Positions 1-10,497 of a stretch of 64,000 nt of DNA are shown here, piece by piece; within the stretch, counting starts at the first letter, position 1, and each line of letters begins with the position of its first letter. The notes under the pieces are model-generated. The model ran no database searches. It saw nothing but the letters and a program-made list of their open reading frames with translations, and was not told where the DNA came from. Source of the stretch: Serratia sp. PL17 (lineage in GTDB: Bacteria > Pseudomonadota > Gammaproteobacteria > Enterobacterales > Enterobacteriaceae). Where the stretch lies: the NCBI RefSeq assembly GCF_017832355.1, contig NZ_JAFIBY010000002.1:551061-615060 (forward strand). Reading direction: 5' to 3'. A program made the translations under genes and the position numbers.

Positions 1-29
1 TTGCTTAAGAACGGTTAAACCCGATCTCC

Positions 30-145
30 AAAATAATGGGAGTGGCATCAAGGCAGACAGCAAACGACGCCCGATGAGCTGACATGGGTCAGTGATTCGG
101 GTGAGTGAGCGCAGCCAACACCGATGCCACTTCAAGTATGAAGGA
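30..145. repeat. ERIC-like imperfect palindrome next to queD
   Basis: The stretch 88-118 reads like the conserved right half of an enterobacterial ERIC element (the GTGAGTGAGCGCAGCC core), and 131-142 resembles the usual TTCAAGTATGA end. AGTGGCATC at 41-49 pairs perfectly with GATGCCACT at 123-131, as expected for the long ERIC hairpin. The usual TATACCC/GGGTATA tips have decayed. It ends a few bases from the queD stop codon and probably lies in the 3' part of that transcript. The family assignment is from memory of the ERIC consensus. Confidence 0.7.
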
Positions 146-147
146 AC

Positions 148-507
148 TCAGCCTTTATATACGCATCCTGCGGTACAAGTCTCTTTCACCATCACCGCAG
201 TCAGTTCCGGCAACTGGGGTTTGAGCTGCTGCCAGATCCAGGCGGCTAGGACTTCGCTGGTGGGATTTTCCAATCCTGGAATATCGTTCAGATAGTGGTG
301 ATCCAAGCGCTCCCAAATCGGGGAGAACACGGCTTTAAGCTCGGCGAAATCCATCACCCAACCGGTGTGAGCATCTACTTCACCGGTCACTTCCAGACGC
401 ACCATAAACGAATGCCCGTGCAGACGGCCGCACTTATGGCCCTCCGCTACGTTCGGCAGGCGATGTGCGGCTTCAAACTGAAAATCTTTAAACAGCGTGG
501 TTGCCAT
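148..507 (-). CDS. queD: 6-carboxy-5,6,7,8-tetrahydropterin synthase QueD
   Basis: This is a T-fold enzyme that converts dihydroneopterin triphosphate to 6-carboxytetrahydropterin, the first dedicated step of queuosine/7-deazaguanine synthesis, in the cytosol. The 119-residue protein has the family signature: an N-terminal FEAAHRL segment and CGRLHGHSF at about 26-34, which together supply the zinc-binding histidines and the catalytic cysteine. An MDFAEL segment and a C-terminal VKET glutamate motif follow. Its length matches E. coli QueD (about 121 residues). It is divergent from cysJ, as in other enterics. An ERIC-like repeat abuts its 3' end. Confidence 0.95.
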   Translation of the reverse strand: MATTLFKDFQFEAAHRLPNVAEGHKCGRLHGHSFMVRLEVTGEVDAHTGWVMDFAELKAVFSPIWERLDHHYLNDIPGLENPTSEVLAAWIWQQLKPQLPELTAVMVKETCTAGCVYKG

Positions 508-944
508 TATTACGGCCTCATTGACTCAAAAACCGCCGAAGTTTACCGGAAACGGAGCTTGCTTGCCATTTATACCGCTTTAGTCTACGGGTCGTGCTGA
601 AAAAGTCGCATTAACACTTTTTTTGTTTGGTCTAAGTCAGACCTATCGATTGGAGTAATGAGCGGTAAATGCGATTCATTCAATAAACGTTAAAAAAAGA
701 CGCTTGTTATCATAGGGATAAAAATCCTTCTTTAACGTTTTAATCGTTATGGCTTACCAGAAAAACAGCTTAGTCATTTTAGTTATTATTTATTGCTATC
801 CCTTATTTAATCGTTGCTAATCTGCTCGGTAACCTTACAAACTCTCCTGATCTTTTCAGGATCGCAGACTGAACGAAAAGACAGCGACTGACACTGGCGA
901 GCACCTGGCTGCATAGGTGCCAAGTATAGGAAATAAGTACCGCA
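508..944. promoter_or_regulatory. Divergent queD/cysJ control region
   Basis: This gap of 437 bases has no convincing gene. The half nearer cysJ (about 690-840) is strongly AT-rich, which suits the CysB-bound upstream region known for cysJIH operons, but CysB sites are too degenerate to place by eye. TCCTGA and TCAGGA at about 844-860 form a short inverted repeat in the probable cysJ leader. No riboswitch was recognised on the queD side. Regulation by CysB is inferred from the known biology of cysJIH. Confidence 0.45.
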
Positions 945-2744
945 ATGACGACTCAGGTTCCTCCAACATCTTTGCTCCCGCTGACGCCCGAACAGCTGGC
1001 GCGCCTGCAGGCGACGATTGGTGAATATTCACCAACGCAGCTGGCGTGGCTGTCAGGTTATTTCTGGGGAATGGTTAATCAACAGCCTGGTGCCGTAGCT
1101 ATTGCGCCGGTGGCTTCTGCCGCCGCCAGTATCACGCTGATTTCCGCGTCGCAGACCGGCAATGCACGCCGTCTGGCCGAACAGTTGCGTGACGATCTGT
1201 TGGCTGCCAAATTGAGCGTCACCCTGGTGAATGCCGGGGACTACAAATTCAAGCAAATTGCCCAAGAACGTTTGTTGGTGATCGTCGCCTCCACACAGGG
1301 GGAAGGCGAGCCAGCGGAAGAGGCAGTGGCACTGCACAAATTCTTGTTCTCAAAGAAAGCGCCCAAGCTTAACGAGACCGCATTTGCGGTATTCGGATTG
1401 GGGGATACGTCCTATGAGAACTTCTGCCAATCGGGCAAAGACTTCGACAGCAAACTGGCCGAATTGGGTGCTGAGCGCCTGGTCGAACGGGTTGACGCCG
1501 ATGTGGAATATCAGGAACTGGCTGCCGCCTGGCGCAAACAGGTTGTGGAAGTACTGAAAGCGCGCGCTCCGGCTGAAAATGCGGCGCCGGGGGTACTGGC
1601 CAGCGGTGCTGTCGATCTGCTTGATAGCAGCCCGTACAGCAAGGAACAGCCACTGACTGCACAATTGGCGGTGAAGCAAAAAATTACGGGCCGTGCGTCC
1701 GATAAAGATGTTCGCCATATCGAGATCGACTTGGGTGATTCTGGCCTGCGTTACCGGCCGGGTGATGCTCTGGGTGTGTGGTTCGATAATGACCCCGCGC
1801 TGGTCGAGGAATTGGTGCAACTGCTGTGGCTGAAAGGCGACGAACCGGTGGACGTCGAGGGTAAAACGTTGCCGCTTTCGCACGCATTGCGCAGCCATTT
1901 TGAACTGACGCAGAACACCACACTGATCGTCGACAAATACGCGGCCCTGTCGCGCGACGAGAAATTGATTGGCCTGCTGGCGGATAAAGCTGCGTTGCAG
2001 CATTACGCGCACAACACGCCGATTGTTGACATGGTGCGTCAGGCCCCGGCCGATCTCAACGCCGAACAGTTGATTGGTCTGCTGCGTCCGCTGACGCCGC
2101 GCCTGTACTCCATTGCTTCCTCGCAGGCCGAGAACGAAAACGAAGTCCACGTTACCGTGGGCGTGGTGCGTTACGACATCAATGGTCGTGCCCGTGCCGG
2201 TGGCGCCTCCAGTTTCCTGGCCGATCGCCTGGAAGAAGACGGCGATGTGCGGGTTTTCATTGAGCATAACGATAACTTCCGTCTGCCGGCTAACCCGGAA
2301 ACGCCAGTCATCATGATTGGTCCTGGTACTGGCATTGCGCCGTTCCGCGCCTTTATGCAACAACGAGACGCTGACGGTGCCGGTGGCAAGAACTGGTTGT
2401 TCTTTGGCAATCCGCACTTTACTGAGGATTTCCTGTATCAGGTCGAATGGCAGCGTTATGTGAAGGATGGCTTACTGACCCGCATTGATCTGGCTTGGTC
2501 GCGCGACCAACAACATAAAGTTTACGTACAAGATAAGCTGCGCGAACAGGGCGCAGAGGTGTGGCGCTGGATCCAGGAAGGCGCGCACATTTACGTCTGT
2601 GGCGATGCGAACCGCATGGCGAAAGACGTGGAAAACACATTACTGGAACTGGTGGCCGAGCACGGTGGCATGGATACCGAGCTGGCGGATGAATTTTTAA
2701 GTGAGCTGCGCCTTGAGCGCCGTTATCAGCGAGATGTTTACTGA
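945..2744 (+). CDS. cysJ: Sulfite reductase [NADPH] flavoprotein alpha subunit CysJ
   Basis: It passes electrons from NADPH through FAD and FMN to the CysI hemoprotein, which reduces sulfite to sulfide. The 599 residues contain an N-terminal flavodoxin-type FMN domain ([10 protein letters not shown] near 66-75), a connecting and FAD-binding region with RLYSIASS near 385, and a C-terminal NADPH domain with [12 protein letters not shown] near 458. The protein ends in the RRYQRDVY tail typical of CysJ. Its length equals E. coli CysJ. The stop codon overlaps the cysI start by one base (TGATG), so the two subunits are probably translationally coupled. Confidence 0.98.
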   Translation: MTTQVPPTSLLPLTPEQLARLQATIGEYSPTQLAWLSGYFWGMVNQQPGAVAIAPVASAAASITLISASQTGNARRLAEQLRDDLLAAKLSVTLVNAGDYKFKQIAQERLLVIVASTQGEGEPAEEAVALHKFLFSKKAPKLNETAFAVFGLGDTSYENFCQSGKDFDSKLAELGAERLVERVDADVEYQELAAAWRKQVVEVLKARAPAENAAPGVLASGAVDLLDSSPYSKEQPLTAQLAVKQKITGRASDKDVRHIEIDLGDSGLRYRPGDALGVWFDNDPALVEELVQLLWLKGDEPVDVEGKTLPLSHALRSHFELTQNTTLIVDKYAALSRDEKLIGLLADKAALQHYAHNTPIVDMVRQAPADLNAEQLIGLLRPLTPRLYSIASSQAENENEVHVTVGVVRYDINGRARAGGASSFLADRLEEDGDVRVFIEHNDNFRLPANPETPVIMIGPGTGIAPFRAFMQQRDADGAGGKNWLFFGNPHFTEDFLYQVEWQRYVKDGLLTRIDLAWSRDQQHKVYVQDKLREQGAEVWRWIQEGAHIYVCGDANRMAKDVENTLLELVAEHGGMDTELADEFLSELRLERRYQRDVY

Positions 2745-4459
2745 TGAGTGATAAACACCCGGGGCCTCTGGTGGTTGAAGGCAAATTGGCCGATGCCGAG
2801 CGTTTGAAGAAAGAAAGTAACTTCTTACGCGGCACCATCGCTGAAGATTTAAAGGACGGCCTGACCGGCGGTTTTACCGGCGACAACTTCCTGCTGATCC
2901 GTTTTCACGGCATGTACCAACAGGATGACCGCGATATTCGCGCCGAACGTGCCGAGCAGAAGCTGGAACCGCGCCACGCGATGATGCTGCGCTGCCGTCT
3001 GCCGGGGGGCATTATCTCTCCGCAGCAGTGGCTGGGCATTGATAAGTTCGCACAGGAAAGCACCTTGTACGGCAGCATTCGTATTACTAACCGTCAGACC
3101 TTCCAGTTCCATGGCATTGTGAAGGGCAACGTTAAACCGGTTCACCAACTGTTGAGCCGTTTGGGGTTGGACGCGCTGGCGACCGCTAACGACGTTAACC
3201 GCAACGTGCTCTGTACCTCTAACCCGGTGGAGTCCGAGCTGCATCAGGAAGCCTACGAGTGGGCGAAGAAGATTTCTGAACACCTGTTACCCCGTACCCG
3301 TGCCTATGCGGAAGTATGGCTGGATCAGGAAAAAGTGGCGACAACCGACGAAGAACCGATCCTCGGTGCGACCTATCTGCCGCGCAAGTTCAAAACGACG
3401 GTGGTGATCCCGCCGCAAAACGATGTCGATCTGCATGCCAACGACATGAACTTTGTCGCGATCGCCAAACATGGCAAGCTGGTGGGCTTCAACCTACTGG
3501 TGGGCGGTGGCCTGTCGATTGAACACGGCAACAAGAAAACCTATGCACGCCAGGCCAGTGAGTTCGGCTATATCCCGTTGGAACATACGTTGGCCGTTGC
3601 CGAGGCGGTGGTGACCACCCAACGTGACTGGGGTAACCGTACCGATCGCAAAAATGCCAAAACCAAATACACCCTGGAACGCGTCGGGGTTGATACGTTC
3701 CGCGCCGAAGTGGAAAAACGCGCCGGTATCACCTTTGAGCCGATCCGCCCGTATGAATTCACCGGCCGCGGTGATCGTATTGGCTGGGTGAAAGGTATTG
3801 ATAACCAATGGCACCTGACGCTGTTTATCGAGAACGGTCGCCTGTTGGACTATCCGGGGCGTCCGCTGAAAACCGGCATTGCCGAGATCGCCAGGATCCA
3901 CAAAGGCGATTTCCGTCTGACCGCTAACCAGAACCTGATCGTTGCCGGCGTGCCGGAAAGCGAGAAGGAGAAGATCGAAGCTGTGGCGCGGGATCATGGT
4001 CTGATCGACGATGGTATCAGCGTTCAGCGTCAAAATTCGATGGCCTGTGTCTCCTTCCCGACCTGCCCACTCGCAATGGCAGAGGCGGAGCGCTTCCTGC
4101 CGGAGTTTGTTACCAAGGTCGAAGGGATCCTGCATCGGCATGGCGTAGGCGATGAGCATATTGTCTTGCGCATCACCGGTTGCCCGAACGGTTGCGGCCG
4201 CGCGCTGCTGGCGGAAATTGGCCTGGTGGGTAAAGCGGTTGGTCGCTATAACCTGCATTTGGGCGGCAACCGGGAAGGCACACGCATTCCGCGCATGTAC
4301 CGTGAAAATATTAACGAAGAAGAAATTCTGCGAGAGATTGACCAACTGGTGGGCCGCTGGGCCACAGAACGCAAGGCGGGGGAAGGTTTTGGTGACTTCA
4401 CCATCCGCGCCGGTGTGGTTAAGCCGGTGGTTGATCCGGCGCAGGATTTCTGGGACTGA
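2744..4459 (+). CDS. cysI: Sulfite reductase hemoprotein beta subunit CysI
   Basis: This subunit binds siroheme and a 4Fe-4S cluster and carries out the six-electron reduction of sulfite to sulfide. It is 571 residues long, the family length. The four cluster cysteines are visible as CVSFPTC (about 434 and 440) and GCPNGC (about 479 and 483), and two nitrite/sulfite reductase ferredoxin-like repeats surround them. Its siroheme is made by CysG, encoded 2 kb downstream. The start is fixed by the TGATG overlap with cysJ. An 82-base ERIC-derived repeat follows the stop and separates it from cysH. Confidence 0.98.
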   Translation: MSDKHPGPLVVEGKLADAERLKKESNFLRGTIAEDLKDGLTGGFTGDNFLLIRFHGMYQQDDRDIRAERAEQKLEPRHAMMLRCRLPGGIISPQQWLGIDKFAQESTLYGSIRITNRQTFQFHGIVKGNVKPVHQLLSRLGLDALATANDVNRNVLCTSNPVESELHQEAYEWAKKISEHLLPRTRAYAEVWLDQEKVATTDEEPILGATYLPRKFKTTVVIPPQNDVDLHANDMNFVAIAKHGKLVGFNLLVGGGLSIEHGNKKTYARQASEFGYIPLEHTLAVAEAVVTTQRDWGNRTDRKNAKTKYTLERVGVDTFRAEVEKRAGITFEPIRPYEFTGRGDRIGWVKGIDNQWHLTLFIENGRLLDYPGRPLKTGIAEIARIHKGDFRLTANQNLIVAGVPESEKEKIEAVARDHGLIDDGISVQRQNSMACVSFPTCPLAMAEAERFLPEFVTKVEGILHRHGVGDEHIVLRITGCPNGCGRALLAEIGLVGKAVGRYNLHLGGNREGTRIPRMYRENINEEEILREIDQLVGRWATERKAGEGFGDFTIRAGVVKPVVDPAQDFWD

Positions 4460-4469
4460 GCGAGCGAGT

Positions 4470-4551
4470 TATACCCTAAATACTGGGTGTTGCATCAACC
4501 GGGTAAGTGAACGCAACCCACTCAGAGGCAACATCAAGTATGACGGGTATA
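4470..4551. repeat. Shortened ERIC element inside the cysJIH operon
   Basis: The element begins TATACCC (4470-4476), ends GGGTATA (4545-4551), and contains the ERIC-type internal blocks AAGTGAACGCA and GGCAACATCAAGTATGACGGG. It is 82 bases long, against about 127 for a full ERIC element, so the central part of the palindrome is missing. It lies wholly between the cysI stop and the cysH ribosome binding site, inside a transcribed operon. The ends and order are seen directly; the family name is from recall of the consensus. Confidence 0.75.
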
Positions 4552-4578
4552 GGATTCAAGAATCAGGAGGCAGACAAC

Positions 4579-5313
4579 ATGGCTGAATTCAATCTGGCAG
4601 AGCTGAATGCGCTGCCCAAATCTGGGCAAGCATTGGCACTGGCTGTCGTTAATGGTCAGTTGGAAACCCTTTCCGCCGAGCAACGTGTGGAGTGGGCACT
4701 GGAGCATCTGCCTGGCGAGTTTGTGCTCTCTTCAAGCTTTGGTATTCAGGCGGCGGTATGCCTACATCTGGTGACCAAGATCAAACCGGATATTCCCGTG
4801 ATCCTCACTGATACCGGCTATCTGTTCCCAGAGACCTATCAGTTTATCGATCAGTTGACCGACAAACTGAAGCTGAATCTACAGGTATTCCGCGCCGAAC
4901 AATCGCCTGCCTGGCAGGAAGCGCGCTACGGCAAACTGTGGGAGCAGGGCGTCGAGGGCATCGAGAAGTATAACCAGCTCAACAAAGTTGAGCCGATGAA
5001 CCGTGCGCTGGAAACCTTGGGTGGACAGACTTGGTTTGCAGGGTTGCGCCGGGAACAATCGGGTAGTCGTGCCAACTTGCCGGTGTTAGCCGTACAGCGT
5101 GGGGTATTCAAAATTTTGCCGATTATCGACTGGGATAACCGCAAGATTTATCAATACTTGACCGAACACGGCCTGAGTTACCACCCGTTGTGGGAACAAG
5201 GTTATCTGTCTGTCGGGGATACTCACACGACGCAGAAATGGGAACCGGGGATGAGCGAGGAAGAAACGCGCTTCTTTGGCCTGAAGCGTGAGTGCGGTTT
5301 GCACGAAGGCTAA
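4579..5313 (+). CDS. cysH: Phosphoadenosine phosphosulfate (PAPS) reductase CysH
   Basis: It reduces PAPS to sulfite and PAP using thioredoxin, the step between CysC and CysJI. The start was placed at 4579 because AGGAGG lies at 4565-4570 with ideal spacing and the resulting 244-residue protein matches E. coli CysH. An in-frame start at 4507 would fall inside the ERIC-derived repeat. The PP-loop-like SSSFGIQ segment lies near 50, and the protein ends in ECGLHEG with catalytic Cys239, the hallmark of the PAPS-specific type. It is the third gene of the cysJIH operon, followed by a terminator hairpin. Confidence 0.97.
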   Translation: MAEFNLAELNALPKSGQALALAVVNGQLETLSAEQRVEWALEHLPGEFVLSSSFGIQAAVCLHLVTKIKPDIPVILTDTGYLFPETYQFIDQLTDKLKLNLQVFRAEQSPAWQEARYGKLWEQGVEGIEKYNQLNKVEPMNRALETLGGQTWFAGLRREQSGSRANLPVLAVQRGVFKILPIIDWDNRKIYQYLTEHGLSYHPLWEQGYLSVGDTHTTQKWEPGMSEEETRFFGLKRECGLHEG

Positions 5314-5331
5314 TGCCGTCAGCAACCCGCC

Positions 5332-5364
5332 AAGGGCTCAGCATGTGCTGGGCCCTTATTGTTT
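5332..5364 (+). terminator. Terminator after cysJIH
   Basis: AAGGGCTCAGCA (5332-5343) pairs with TGCTGGGCCCTT (5346-5357), with one G-T wobble, followed by ATTGTTT. It lies between the convergent cysH and iap genes and may serve both. Confidence 0.75.
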
Positions 5365-5373
5365 CGGTGGGGG

Positions 5374-6447
5374 CTATTTTTTCTTTGGCACTTTCACCGG
5401 GTGCGCCTGTGCCAGCTCTTTGATCAGCGGCAGCAGGATCTGCACGCTCTCGCGACTGCGCTTGTCGATCCGTCCTGGTAAATTACGCTCCAGGTATTGC
5501 AGGTTATCGTATTGCGGGCGGTGCCAGCTCATGCCCTGCGGGAAGTGCGGGCTGACGGCACGCTGCTGATAACCGTCTTTATCGCCCAGCGACCAGTTGG
5601 TGGCTTCGACGGCCAGCACGGGAATACCGGCTTTATCAAATACATCCTGATCGGAACAACAGCCGGTGCCTTTCGGGTGCGCCTTGCTGCCTGGGTTAGT
5701 GGCGGCGGCGATACCGTAGCGGTGGGCAATGTCCAGCGCGCGATCGCGGCTCTGCTTCGCCATTTTCGGCGGCGTTTTGAGACCTGCATTGAAGTACAGG
5801 CGATCGCCTGTAATCAGGCTGTCGAGGTTAATCACTAGCACCGTGTTGCGTTTTTCCTCGGGACTCATGCGCTGCAGATAGTTCTGTGCGCCTTGCGAGC
5901 CAATTTCTTCTGCGCTGGTAGCGACAAAGCGCAGACCGTACGCCGTGGGAATATTCTTCAGACGCTCCGCCAACTCCAGCATCACACCGACGCCAGAAGC
6001 ATTGTCATCGACGCCCTGTAGCGTCAATCCACCGAGGTTGTTATCCAGGTCCGCGTCGCTTTGCGGCGTATAGGTATCAAAATGTGCCACGATCAGAATT
6101 TGTTGCGGGCTGCTGCCATTTTTCGCGGCGATCACTGAACTGGCGGTGACGTTATTCCAGTTCTTTTTGCCGTCTTTGCTGGTGTAGATGTAGCGGGTAT
6201 TGAAACTGCGGATGTCGCTCTGATAGCCCATTTTGCTGAACTGCTGTTTCAGATAGTCTGCGGTGAGCAATTCCGCCGGGCTGCCCGCCATGCGGCCGGG
6301 GAAATAGGTGGCAATGTGACGGATCTGGTCAGCGGCAAATTTGCCCATCGGGGCGTCCTTTGCAGACTGAGCGGCAGCCGAAACGCTGAAAACACCGCCG
6401 AGCACCGCTACCAGCAGGCCGGTTTTCAGATTAAAACGGGAAAACAT
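5374..6447 (-). CDS. iap: M28 aminopeptidase, alkaline phosphatase isozyme conversion type (Iap)
   Basis: This is a secreted zinc aminopeptidase. In E. coli, Iap trims N-terminal arginine from alkaline phosphatase in the periplasm. The 357-residue precursor opens with a clear signal peptide (positive start, hydrophobic core to about 24, cleavage near AAA-Q). Family M28 metal ligands are visible: AHFDTY near 121-126, DDNASG near 149, and SAEEIG with the catalytic glutamate near 180. A CCSDQDVF segment follows. Its place beside cysH matches E. coli, but no CRISPR or cas genes accompany it. It lies antisense to its neighbours and appears monocistronic. Confidence 0.9.
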   Translation of the reverse strand: MFSRFNLKTGLLVAVLGGVFSVSAAAQSAKDAPMGKFAADQIRHIATYFPGRMAGSPAELLTADYLKQQFSKMGYQSDIRSFNTRYIYTSKDGKKNWNNVTASSVIAAKNGSSPQQILIVAHFDTYTPQSDADLDNNLGGLTLQGVDDNASGVGVMLELAERLKNIPTAYGLRFVATSAEEIGSQGAQNYLQRMSPEEKRNTVLVINLDSLITGDRLYFNAGLKTPPKMAKQSRDRALDIAHRYGIAAATNPGSKAHPKGTGCCSDQDVFDKAGIPVLAVEATNWSLGDKDGYQQRAVSPHFPQGMSWHRPQYDNLQYLERNLPGRIDKRSRESVQILLPLIKELAQAHPVKVPKKK

Positions 6448-6617
6448 ACCGAAAAATCCTTCTTTGATATCGGTGAGACCGATTATTTATTGCGGTGTCC
6501 AGTATGAGACGCTGCGCGAGATTAAACAATTTCTCCCGCTCTTAAATTTGGTGCAAATGTGCAAACTTCCATCAGGGTTATCACCGCGTAAGCCCTATGC
6601 TGCGGCCTATATTCCAT

Positions 6618-6638
6618 AAAGGAACTAGTCATTCCTTT
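6618..6638 (+). promoter_or_regulatory. Inverted repeat in the cysG promoter region
   Basis: AAAGGAA (6618-6624) and TTCCTTT (6632-6638) form a perfect inverted repeat with a 7-base spacer, about 70 bases before the cysG start. It lies in the iap/cysG divergent gap and could be an operator. CysB is the obvious candidate from pathway context, but no consensus match is claimed. Confidence 0.35.
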
Positions 6639-6708
6639 TCGTCATTTCAGAGGCCAAATCTCAGCCCGTATAGTCACACTATCTTCCTGCATATATGAAA
6701 AGGCTGTT

Positions 6709-8139
6709 GTGGACTATCTACCTATATTTGCCGACCTGAAACAACGCCCGGTGTTGGTCGTTGGCGGCGGTGAAGTGGCTGCGCGCAAAGTTGATCTTCT
6801 CCTGCGCGCTGGGGCTGAAATACGGATAGTTGCGCAGTCACTCTCGCCAATACTCGAACAATTACGTCAGCAGGGGCATATCCACTGGCTGGGGCAGGCT
6901 TTTGCCGCGCAGCAATTGGACGAGGTTTTTCTGGTGATCGCGGCGACTGACGACAGCGCGCTGAATGCGCAGGTATTTGCCGAAGCGGATAAACGCCGGG
7001 TGCTGGCTAACGTGGTTGATGATCAGCCGCGTTGCTCGTTTATTTTCCCGTCGATTATTGACCGTTCGCCACTGGTCGTGGCCGTCTCTTCGAGCGGTCA
7101 GGCACCCGTACTGGCGCGCATGCTGCGTGAAAAGCTTGAAGCTTTATTGCCCGCCAGCCTGGGGCAGATGGCTGAAGTCGCCGGGCGCTGGCGTGGCCAA
7201 GTGAAACACAAGCTGAATGCGATCGGCGAACGCCGTCGTTTTTGGGAGAAAACCTTCAGCGGCCGGTTCTCAACGTTGGTGGCCAGTGGTCAAACCGCAG
7301 AGGCTGAGCGGCAGTTGGAGCAAAACTTGCAGGAGTTCGCATTGGGCAGCGAAGGCTCTCAGGGCGAAATTGCGCTGGTAGGGGCTGGCCCCGGCGATGT
7401 GGGATTACTGACCCTGCGTGGATTACAGGTGATGCAGCAAGCTGACGTGGTGCTGTATGACCATTTGGTCAGCGATGAGATTTTGGACTTGGTACGGCGT
7501 GACGCGGAACGCATCTGCGTGGGCAAACGTGCTGGCGCGCATTCTGTGATTCAGGAAGAAACCAACCGTCTGCTGGTGGAGTTGGCGCAACAGGGCAAAC
7601 GCGTGGTGCGGTTGAAGGGGGGCGATCCTTTTATCTTTGGCCGTGGTGGTGAAGAACTGCAGGTGGCTGCCGCCGCGGGTATTCCGTTCCAGGTGGTGCC
7701 GGGTGTGACCGCTGCTGCGGGGGCAACGGCCTATGCCGGTATCCCACTGACGCACCGCGATCATGCGCAGAGCGTCACTTTTATTACCGGCCACTGCCGT
7801 CCCGACGGCGAGGGGTTGGATTGGGCAGATTTGGCGCGTGCGCGCCAGACACTGGCTATCTACATGGGCACCATGAAGGCGGCGGATATCAGCCAACGCC
7901 TGATTGCCCACGGTCGCGCAGCCACAACGCCGGTGGCGGTGATAAGCCGCGGTACGCGCGCGGATCAGCGGGTGCAAATCGGCACGCTGCAACAGCTTGA
8001 AGAATTAGCTCAACAGGCACCGTTACCGGCGCTGCTGGTGATCGGCGAAGTGGTGGAATTGCATCACCAAATCGCCTGGTTTGGGCATCAACCGAAGGCG
8101 GAAGGGGTATCACGCCCAGCCGTCGTGAATTTGGCTTAA
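6709..8139 (+). CDS. cysG: Siroheme synthase CysG (trifunctional)
   Basis: It makes siroheme for CysI from uroporphyrinogen III through methylation, dehydrogenation and iron insertion. The N-terminal half (about 1-205) is the dehydrogenase/ferrochelatase with the NAD motif [11 protein letters not shown] near 16-26 and SSGQAP around the regulatory Ser128. The C-terminal half (about 216-460) is the SAM-dependent uroporphyrinogen methyltransferase, with GPGDVGLLT and [14 protein letters not shown]. The 476 residues compare with 457 in E. coli, the extra length being a C-terminal tail. The start is GTG. In E. coli cysG belongs to the nir operon; here it leads cysDNC, coupling cofactor supply to sulfate activation. 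Confidence 0.97.
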   Translation: MDYLPIFADLKQRPVLVVGGGEVAARKVDLLLRAGAEIRIVAQSLSPILEQLRQQGHIHWLGQAFAAQQLDEVFLVIAATDDSALNAQVFAEADKRRVLANVVDDQPRCSFIFPSIIDRSPLVVAVSSSGQAPVLARMLREKLEALLPASLGQMAEVAGRWRGQVKHKLNAIGERRRFWEKTFSGRFSTLVASGQTAEAERQLEQNLQEFALGSEGSQGEIALVGAGPGDVGLLTLRGLQVMQQADVVLYDHLVSDEILDLVRRDAERICVGKRAGAHSVIQEETNRLLVELAQQGKRVVRLKGGDPFIFGRGGEELQVAAAAGIPFQVVPGVTAAAGATAYAGIPLTHRDHAQSVTFITGHCRPDGEGLDWADLARARQTLAIYMGTMKAADISQRLIAHGRAATTPVAVISRGTRADQRVQIGTLQQLEELAQQAPLPALLVIGEVVELHHQIAWFGHQPKAEGVSRPAVVNLA

Positions 8140-8148
8140 GGATCTGTT

Positions 8149-9057
8149 ATGGACGAAAAACGACTCACTCATTTGCGGCAATTGGAGGCGGAGAGTATCC
8201 ATATCATCCGTGAAGTCGCCGCTGAATTCGGCAACCCGGTGATGCTCTATTCCATCGGCAAAGACTCTTCCGTGATGCTGCACTTGGCGCGTAAGGCTTT
8301 TTACCCGGGTACGTTGCCGTTCCCGCTGCTGCATGTGGATACCGGTTGGAAATTCAGTGAAATGTACCAATTCCGTGACCGTACGGCCAAGGAGTACGGT
8401 TTCGAGCTGCTGATCCACAAAAACCCGGAAGGCGTGGCGATGGGCATTAACCCGTTCGTTCACGGCAGCGCCAAGCACACCGATATCATGAAGACCGAAG
8501 GTCTGAAACAGGCACTGAACAAATACGGTTTTGACGCTGCCTTTGGCGGTGCTCGTCGTGATGAAGAGAAGTCACGCGCCAAAGAGCGTATTTATTCTTT
8601 CCGTGACCGCTTCCACCGTTGGGATCCGAAGAACCAACGTCCGGAGCTGTGGCACAACTATAATGGCCAGATCAACAAAGGCGAGAGCATCCGCGTGTTT
8701 CCATTGTCGAACTGGACCGAGCTAGACATCTGGCAATACATCTTCCTGGAAAAGATCGACATCATTCCGCTGTACTTGGCGAAACCGCGTCCGGTGGTTG
8801 AGCGCGATGGCATGCTGCTGATGGTGGACGACGATCGTATCGATCTGCAGCCGGGTGAAGTGATCAGTCAGCGTATGGTTCGCTTCCGTACGCTGGGTTG
8901 CTGGCCGTTGACCGGTGCGGTGGAGTCGGAGGCGGAAACGTTACCGGAAATCATCGAAGAGATGTTGGTATCCACCACCAGTGAACGCCAGGGACGGATG
9001 ATCGACCGCGATCAATCCGGCTCGATGGAGCTGAAAAAGCGTCAAGGGTATTTCTAA
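8149..9057 (+). CDS. cysD: Sulfate adenylyltransferase small subunit CysD
   Basis: With the GTPase CysN it forms ATP sulfurylase, which makes adenosine 5'-phosphosulfate from sulfate and ATP. The 302 residues match E. coli CysD in length. The PP-loop ATP pyrophosphatase motif SIGKDSSVM lies near 35-43, and the family segment [15 protein letters not shown] near 130-145. The gene starts 9 bases after cysG and ends 11 bases before cysN, so cysGDNC reads as one operon. Confidence 0.98.
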   Translation: MDEKRLTHLRQLEAESIHIIREVAAEFGNPVMLYSIGKDSSVMLHLARKAFYPGTLPFPLLHVDTGWKFSEMYQFRDRTAKEYGFELLIHKNPEGVAMGINPFVHGSAKHTDIMKTEGLKQALNKYGFDAAFGGARRDEEKSRAKERIYSFRDRFHRWDPKNQRPELWHNYNGQINKGESIRVFPLSNWTELDIWQYIFLEKIDIIPLYLAKPRPVVERDGMLLMVDDDRIDLQPGEVISQRMVRFRTLGCWPLTGAVESEAETLPEIIEEMLVSTTSERQGRMIDRDQSGSMELKKRQGYF

Positions 9058-9068
9058 GGAGCCGCCGG

Positions 9069-10496
9069 ATGAACAACGCAATTGCACAACAAATCGCTGA
9101 ACAGGGCGGTGTCGAATCCTACCTGCACGCGCAACAACATAAAAGTCTGTTACGGTTCCTGACCTGCGGCAGCGTAGACGACGGAAAAAGTACCTTGATC
9201 GGTCGTCTGCTGCACGATACTCGCCAGATCTACGAAGATCAGCTGTCAACGTTGCACAGTGACAGCAAGCGTATCGGTACTCAGGGTGAAAAACTCGATT
9301 TGGCGCTGCTGGTAGACGGCCTGCAGGCTGAACGCGAGCAAGGCATCACCATTGATGTTGCCTATCGCTATTTCTCGACCGAAAAGCGCAAATTTATTAT
9401 TGCCGATACGCCGGGGCATGAGCAGTACACCCGGAATATGGCGACGGGCGCTTCTACCTGCGATTTGGCGATCCTGTTGATCGACGCGCGCAAAGGGGTG
9501 CTGGATCAAACTCGTCGACACAGTTTTATCGCAACGCTGTTGGGGATTCGCCATCTGGTGGTTGCGGTCAATAAGATGGACCTGGTGGATTATCAAGAAT
9601 CGGTATTTGAGCAGTTCAAACAGGATTATCTGAGCTTCGCTGAGCAATTGCCGAACGATCTGGACATCAAGTTTGTCCCGCTTTCAGCGCTGGACGGCGA
9701 TAATGTGGCTAGCGAAAGTACCCATATGCCTTGGTACAGCGGTCCAACGCTGTTGCAGGTGCTGGAAAGCGTGGATGTGATCAGCGAACGTGAGACGCAG
9801 CCTTTGCGCTTCCCGGTGCAATACGTTAATCGCCCGAATCTGGATTTCCGTGGTTACGCGGGGACGTTATCGGCCGGTGTCGTACGTGTGGGCCAACGTG
9901 TGAAGGTTCTGCCTTCTGGCGTTGAATCTACCGTTGCGCGCATTGTCACCTTTGACGGTGACTTGCAGGAGGCCGTGCCGGGTGAGGCAATTACCCTGGT
10001 GCTGAAAGATGAAGTGGACATCAGCCGTGGCGATTTACTGGTGGATGCCGGGGAAACGCTGCAAGCGGTGCAAAGCGCGTTGGTCGACGTGGTGTGGATG
10101 GCTGAGAAACCGTTGTTACCGGGTCAAAGCTATGACATCAAGGTGGCGGGTAAGAAGACACGTGCCCGCGTTGAAGGCATTCGCCACCAAGTCGAAATCA
10201 ACTCACTGGCACAACATCAGGCGGACACATTGCCGCTGAATGGCATTGGTCTGGTGGAACTGATCTTCGATGAACCACTCGTACTGGACAACTATCAGCG
10301 CAACCATGTCACTGGCGGACTGATCTTTATCGATCGTTTGAGTAACGTCACGGTCGGTGCCGGGTTGATCCGCGAAGCTTTGCAAGACGTTCAGGCATCG
10401 ACCGGGGATTTCAGCGCGTTTGAGCTGGAGCTGAATGCGCTGGTGCGTAAGCATTTCCCACATTGGGGTGCACGTGACCTGATCGGGGGCAAATAG
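9069..10496 (+). CDS. cysN: Sulfate adenylyltransferase GTPase subunit CysN
   Basis: This is an EF-Tu-like GTPase whose GTP hydrolysis drives APS formation by CysD. G-motifs are clear: GSVDDGKST at about 34-42, DTPGHEQY at about 113-120 and NKMDL near 168. Beta-barrel domains 2 and 3 follow. The 475 residues equal the E. coli protein. Unlike the rhizobial NodQ type, no APS kinase domain is fused; that activity is in the separate cysC, which begins one base after this stop codon. Confidence 0.98.
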   Translation: MNNAIAQQIAEQGGVESYLHAQQHKSLLRFLTCGSVDDGKSTLIGRLLHDTRQIYEDQLSTLHSDSKRIGTQGEKLDLALLVDGLQAEREQGITIDVAYRYFSTEKRKFIIADTPGHEQYTRNMATGASTCDLAILLIDARKGVLDQTRRHSFIATLLGIRHLVVAVNKMDLVDYQESVFEQFKQDYLSFAEQLPNDLDIKFVPLSALDGDNVASESTHMPWYSGPTLLQVLESVDVISERETQPLRFPVQYVNRPNLDFRGYAGTLSAGVVRVGQRVKVLPSGVESTVARIVTFDGDLQEAVPGEAITLVLKDEVDISRGDLLVDAGETLQAVQSALVDVVWMAEKPLLPGQSYDIKVAGKKTRARVEGIRHQVEINSLAQHQADTLPLNGIGLVELIFDEPLVLDNYQRNHVTGGLIFIDRLSNVTVGAGLIREALQDVQASTGDFSAFELELNALVRKHFPHWGARDLIGGK

Positions 10497-10497
10497 C

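Noticed and set aside
1350..2417. Long open frame of 355 codons on the minus strand inside cysJ
   Set aside because: It is antisense to a clear cysJ, has no family motifs, and reads as low-complexity Arg/Gln-rich translation typical of the reverse strand of GC-rich genes.
3494..4345. Open frame of 283 codons antisense to cysI
   Set aside because: Same reasoning: complete overlap with a confident gene, no recognisable domain and no ribosome binding site of note.
5314..6708. CRISPR array or cas genes next to iap, as in E. coli
   Set aside because: No regularly spaced repeats or Cas-like frames are present between cysH and cysG.
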